From: Chloroflexi bacterium RBG_16_48_8
GTDB taxonomy: Bacteria > Chloroflexota > Anaerolineae > Anaerolineales > E44-bin32
Direction: 5' to 3'
Assembly: GCA_001795115.1 (NCBI GenBank)
Contig: MGNI01000199.1
Coordinates: 10,216-18,080 of the forward strand
DNA: 7,865 nucleotides
Part shown: in pieces, positions 6,362 to 7,865 of the stretch
Layout: every line of letters begins with the position of its first letter
Position numbering within the stretch: the first letter of the stretch is position 1
Translations under genes and position numbers: made by a program
The notes under the pieces: model-generated
Database searches by the model: none
What the model was told of the DNA's origin: nothing
The model's input: the letters and a program-made list of their open reading frames with translations, nothing else

Positions 6362-7865
6362 GACGCTTCCAGCCAGGCTTGAAACATGAGCACATCCCAA
6401 AGCTGGTATTGCCAATTTCGTTTGCCAGATAAGTGCTCGTCCCACTTTTTGCGGACAGGCTCCGGTTTAAAGAAGCCCTCCATCTTTAGCCTGTGCTCAT
6501 CACGCAGACCCTCCGCCCATCCGCGCAAGGGCCCCCGCAGCCAGGCGTCGATAGGAATGGCGAAGCCCATTTTGGGGCGCTCGATGAGTTCCCTGGGGAC
6601 ATAGTGATATAAGACTTGCCTGAGAATATGCTTTCCGCGCCCGTTACGGACCTTCAGAGAGAGGGGAAGGGACCAGGCGAATTCGACCAGGCGATGATCC
6701 AACATGGGAACGCGTGCTTCCAGACTGATGGCCATGCTGGCGCGATCGACTTTGGTCAGGATGTCATCCGGAAGATAGCTTATCAAATCAAGATACATCA
6801 TCCTTAATGTGAAATCCGGAAGAGCAGTTTGGTAAGAACCATCTGTGATTGGGATTACGGGTTCGGATCCGTTAATCACAATCTCCTCAGGATGTGGCCA
6901 ATGCGAGATCAATCTATGATAGAAATCTTCCGGGCTCCGAGCATCCAGGATCCCTGCCAACTTATGCAACTTATCACCCGCTTGGGTTTGTCTCAATCCC
7001 TGGGGGAGGACGGAGCGCATCCAAGAAAAGATATTTGTCCAGGCCTCAGGTGAAACGCCCGTGATCAGTTTTGCCCAAAGCGCTCGCAGACCTACTGGAA
7101 AAATCCGAAGCCCCCACCAGAATGTACGTCCCCAGAAATAGCGGTTGTAGCCCCCGAAGAGCTCATCACCGCCATCGCCGGAAAGACTTACCGTAACTTG
7201 TTCCCGCGCCAAACAGGAGATGAGATGTGTCGGGATTTGAGAGGAATCGGCGAAGGGCTCATCATACATGGAGGGCAGTTTGGGGATAACATCAAGCGCT
7301 TCTCTCGGTGATAAATATAGTTCCGTGTGATCGGTGCCCAGGTGGTGAGCCACCTGTCGTGCTCTGGCGGCTTCGTCATACTCATCCTCGTGGAACCCAA
7401 TCGTGAAGGTCTTGATTGGACGACTGCTCTGGGCCTGCATCAAAGCGACAACGGTGGATGAGTCCACACCACCTGAAAGAAAGGCGCCTAAGGGAACATC
7501 AGCAATCATCCGCAGCTTCACCGAGTCCCGTAAAAGCAGATCCAATTGCTCCTGGGCATCTCTCTCAGAACCGAGGTAAGGATGGGCAAGACCTTTCTCA
7601 GCCGTTTCCCGCGCCGACCAATAGACAAGCGAAGAAGCGTCTTTCTCCGCCGGGGATCGCAAGGTCAGAATCGTTCCAGGGGCAAGCTTGTAAAACCCTT
7701 GATAAATCGAGAGGGGGGTCGGGATGTAATTGTGACGCATTAAGAGTGCTAATGCCCCACGATCGATCTCACCATGGAACTCCGGGTTGGCTCTGATGGC
7801 CTTCAACTCCGAGGCGAATAGGAATGTATCTCCCACCCATCCATAATATAAGGGCTTGATACCCA
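6358..7865 (-). CDS. asnB: Asparagine synthetase (glutamine-hydrolysing)-like amidotransferase, N-terminus beyond the window
   Basis: 501 residues are visible; the frame is open to the window edge and the first residues, GIKPLYYGWVGDTFLFASELKAI, are the end of the class II glutamine amidotransferase domain. Roughly 135-150 N-terminal residues, including the catalytic Cys, are therefore missing. The synthetase domain is intact: PLGAFLSGGVDSS (about visible residues 124-136) is the ATP-pyrophosphatase loop, LSGDGGDELFGGYNRY the conserved second loop, and DDILTKVDRASMAISLEARVPMLDH and RPKMGFAIPIDAWLRGP the conserved C-terminal blocks. The family makes asparagine from aspartate, glutamine and ATP. 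Copies inside glycan clusters are often thought to amidate sugar acids or related precursors, and the ATGA overlap with a glycosyltransferase gene supports such a role here by inference. The GTG at 7836 is internal. The symbol denotes family, not proven asparagine synthesis. Confidence 0.93.
   Translation of the reverse strand, partial: GIKPLYYGWVGDTFLFASELKAIRANPEFHGEIDRGALALLMRHNYIPTPLSIYQGFYKLAPGTILTLRSPAEKDASSLVYWSARETAEKGLAHPYLGSERDAQEQLDLLLRDSVKLRMIADVPLGAFLSGGVDSSTVVALMQAQSSRPIKTFTIGFHEDEYDEAARARQVAHHLGTDHTELYLSPREALDVIPKLPSMYDEPFADSSQIPTHLISCLAREQVTVSLSGDGGDELFGGYNRYFWGRTFWWGLRIFPVGLRALWAKLITGVSPEAWTNIFSWMRSVLPQGLRQTQAGDKLHKLAGILDARSPEDFYHRLISHWPHPEEIVINGSEPVIPITDGSYQTALPDFTLRMMYLDLISYLPDDILTKVDRASMAISLEARVPMLDHRLVEFAWSLPLSLKVRNGRGKHILRQVLYHYVPRELIERPKMGFAIPIDAWLRGPLRGWAEGLRDEHRLKMEGFFKPEPVRKKWDEHLSGKRNWQYQLWDVLMFQAWLEAS

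Noticed and set aside
6362..6445. Longer N-terminus for the GT4 protein (84 bp upstream)
   Set aside because: These codons overlap the well-supported C-terminus of the AsnB-like protein, and the ATG at 6361 gives an ATGA overlap and the correct family N-terminus.

Overview
The window is part of a surface-polysaccharide (exopolysaccharide or O-antigen-like) biosynthesis locus of a bacterium. Six genes are visible, two of them cut by the window edges. Gene content, the style of the polymerase (a FAYEASW...HQLN segment), and the variant WecA/MraY-family transferase remind me of Chloroflexota (Anaerolineae-type) exopolysaccharide clusters. That is recall, not a database match, so the taxonomic guess is low to moderate confidence. 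No rRNA, tRNA, CRISPR array or integrase is visible.

Layout. On the + strand, the C-terminal end of a GT2 (rhamnosyltransferase-like) glycosyltransferase (2-388) is followed by a complete small GT2 glycosyltransferase (430-1209). They converge on a minus-strand block across only 34 bp. Read in its own direction (right to left), that block encodes a glutamine-dependent asparagine synthetase-type amidotransferase (N-terminus beyond the window), a GT4 glycosyltransferase (ATGA overlap), a WecA/MraY-family polyprenyl-phosphate sugar-1-phosphate transferase (64-bp gap, TTG start), a Wzz-type chain-length regulator (TAGTG overlap), a 435-bp gap, and a Wzy/WaaL-family polymerase or ligase.

How they work together (inference). 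The WecA-like enzyme would charge undecaprenyl phosphate with the first sugar. The GT4 and GT2 enzymes would extend the lipid-linked repeat unit, and the AsnB-like protein may amidate a sugar or precursor. Wzy would polymerise the repeats after export, and Wzz would set chain length. No Wzx flippase, BY-kinase or outer-membrane exporter lies in the window.

The most unusual part is the 435-bp gap before the polymerase gene. It holds a 204-bp non-coding MITE-like element (3043-3246) with 16-bp terminal inverted repeats matching at 14 positions, a chain of internal hairpins, and a third inverted copy of the terminus that makes a perfect 10-bp stem at one end. Between this element and the polymerase is a 19-codon ORF in the polymerase reading frame, separated from it by a single amber codon. 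The polymerase N-terminus may therefore be truncated or differently started. The polymerase gene is also distinctly AT-rich compared with the asnB end.
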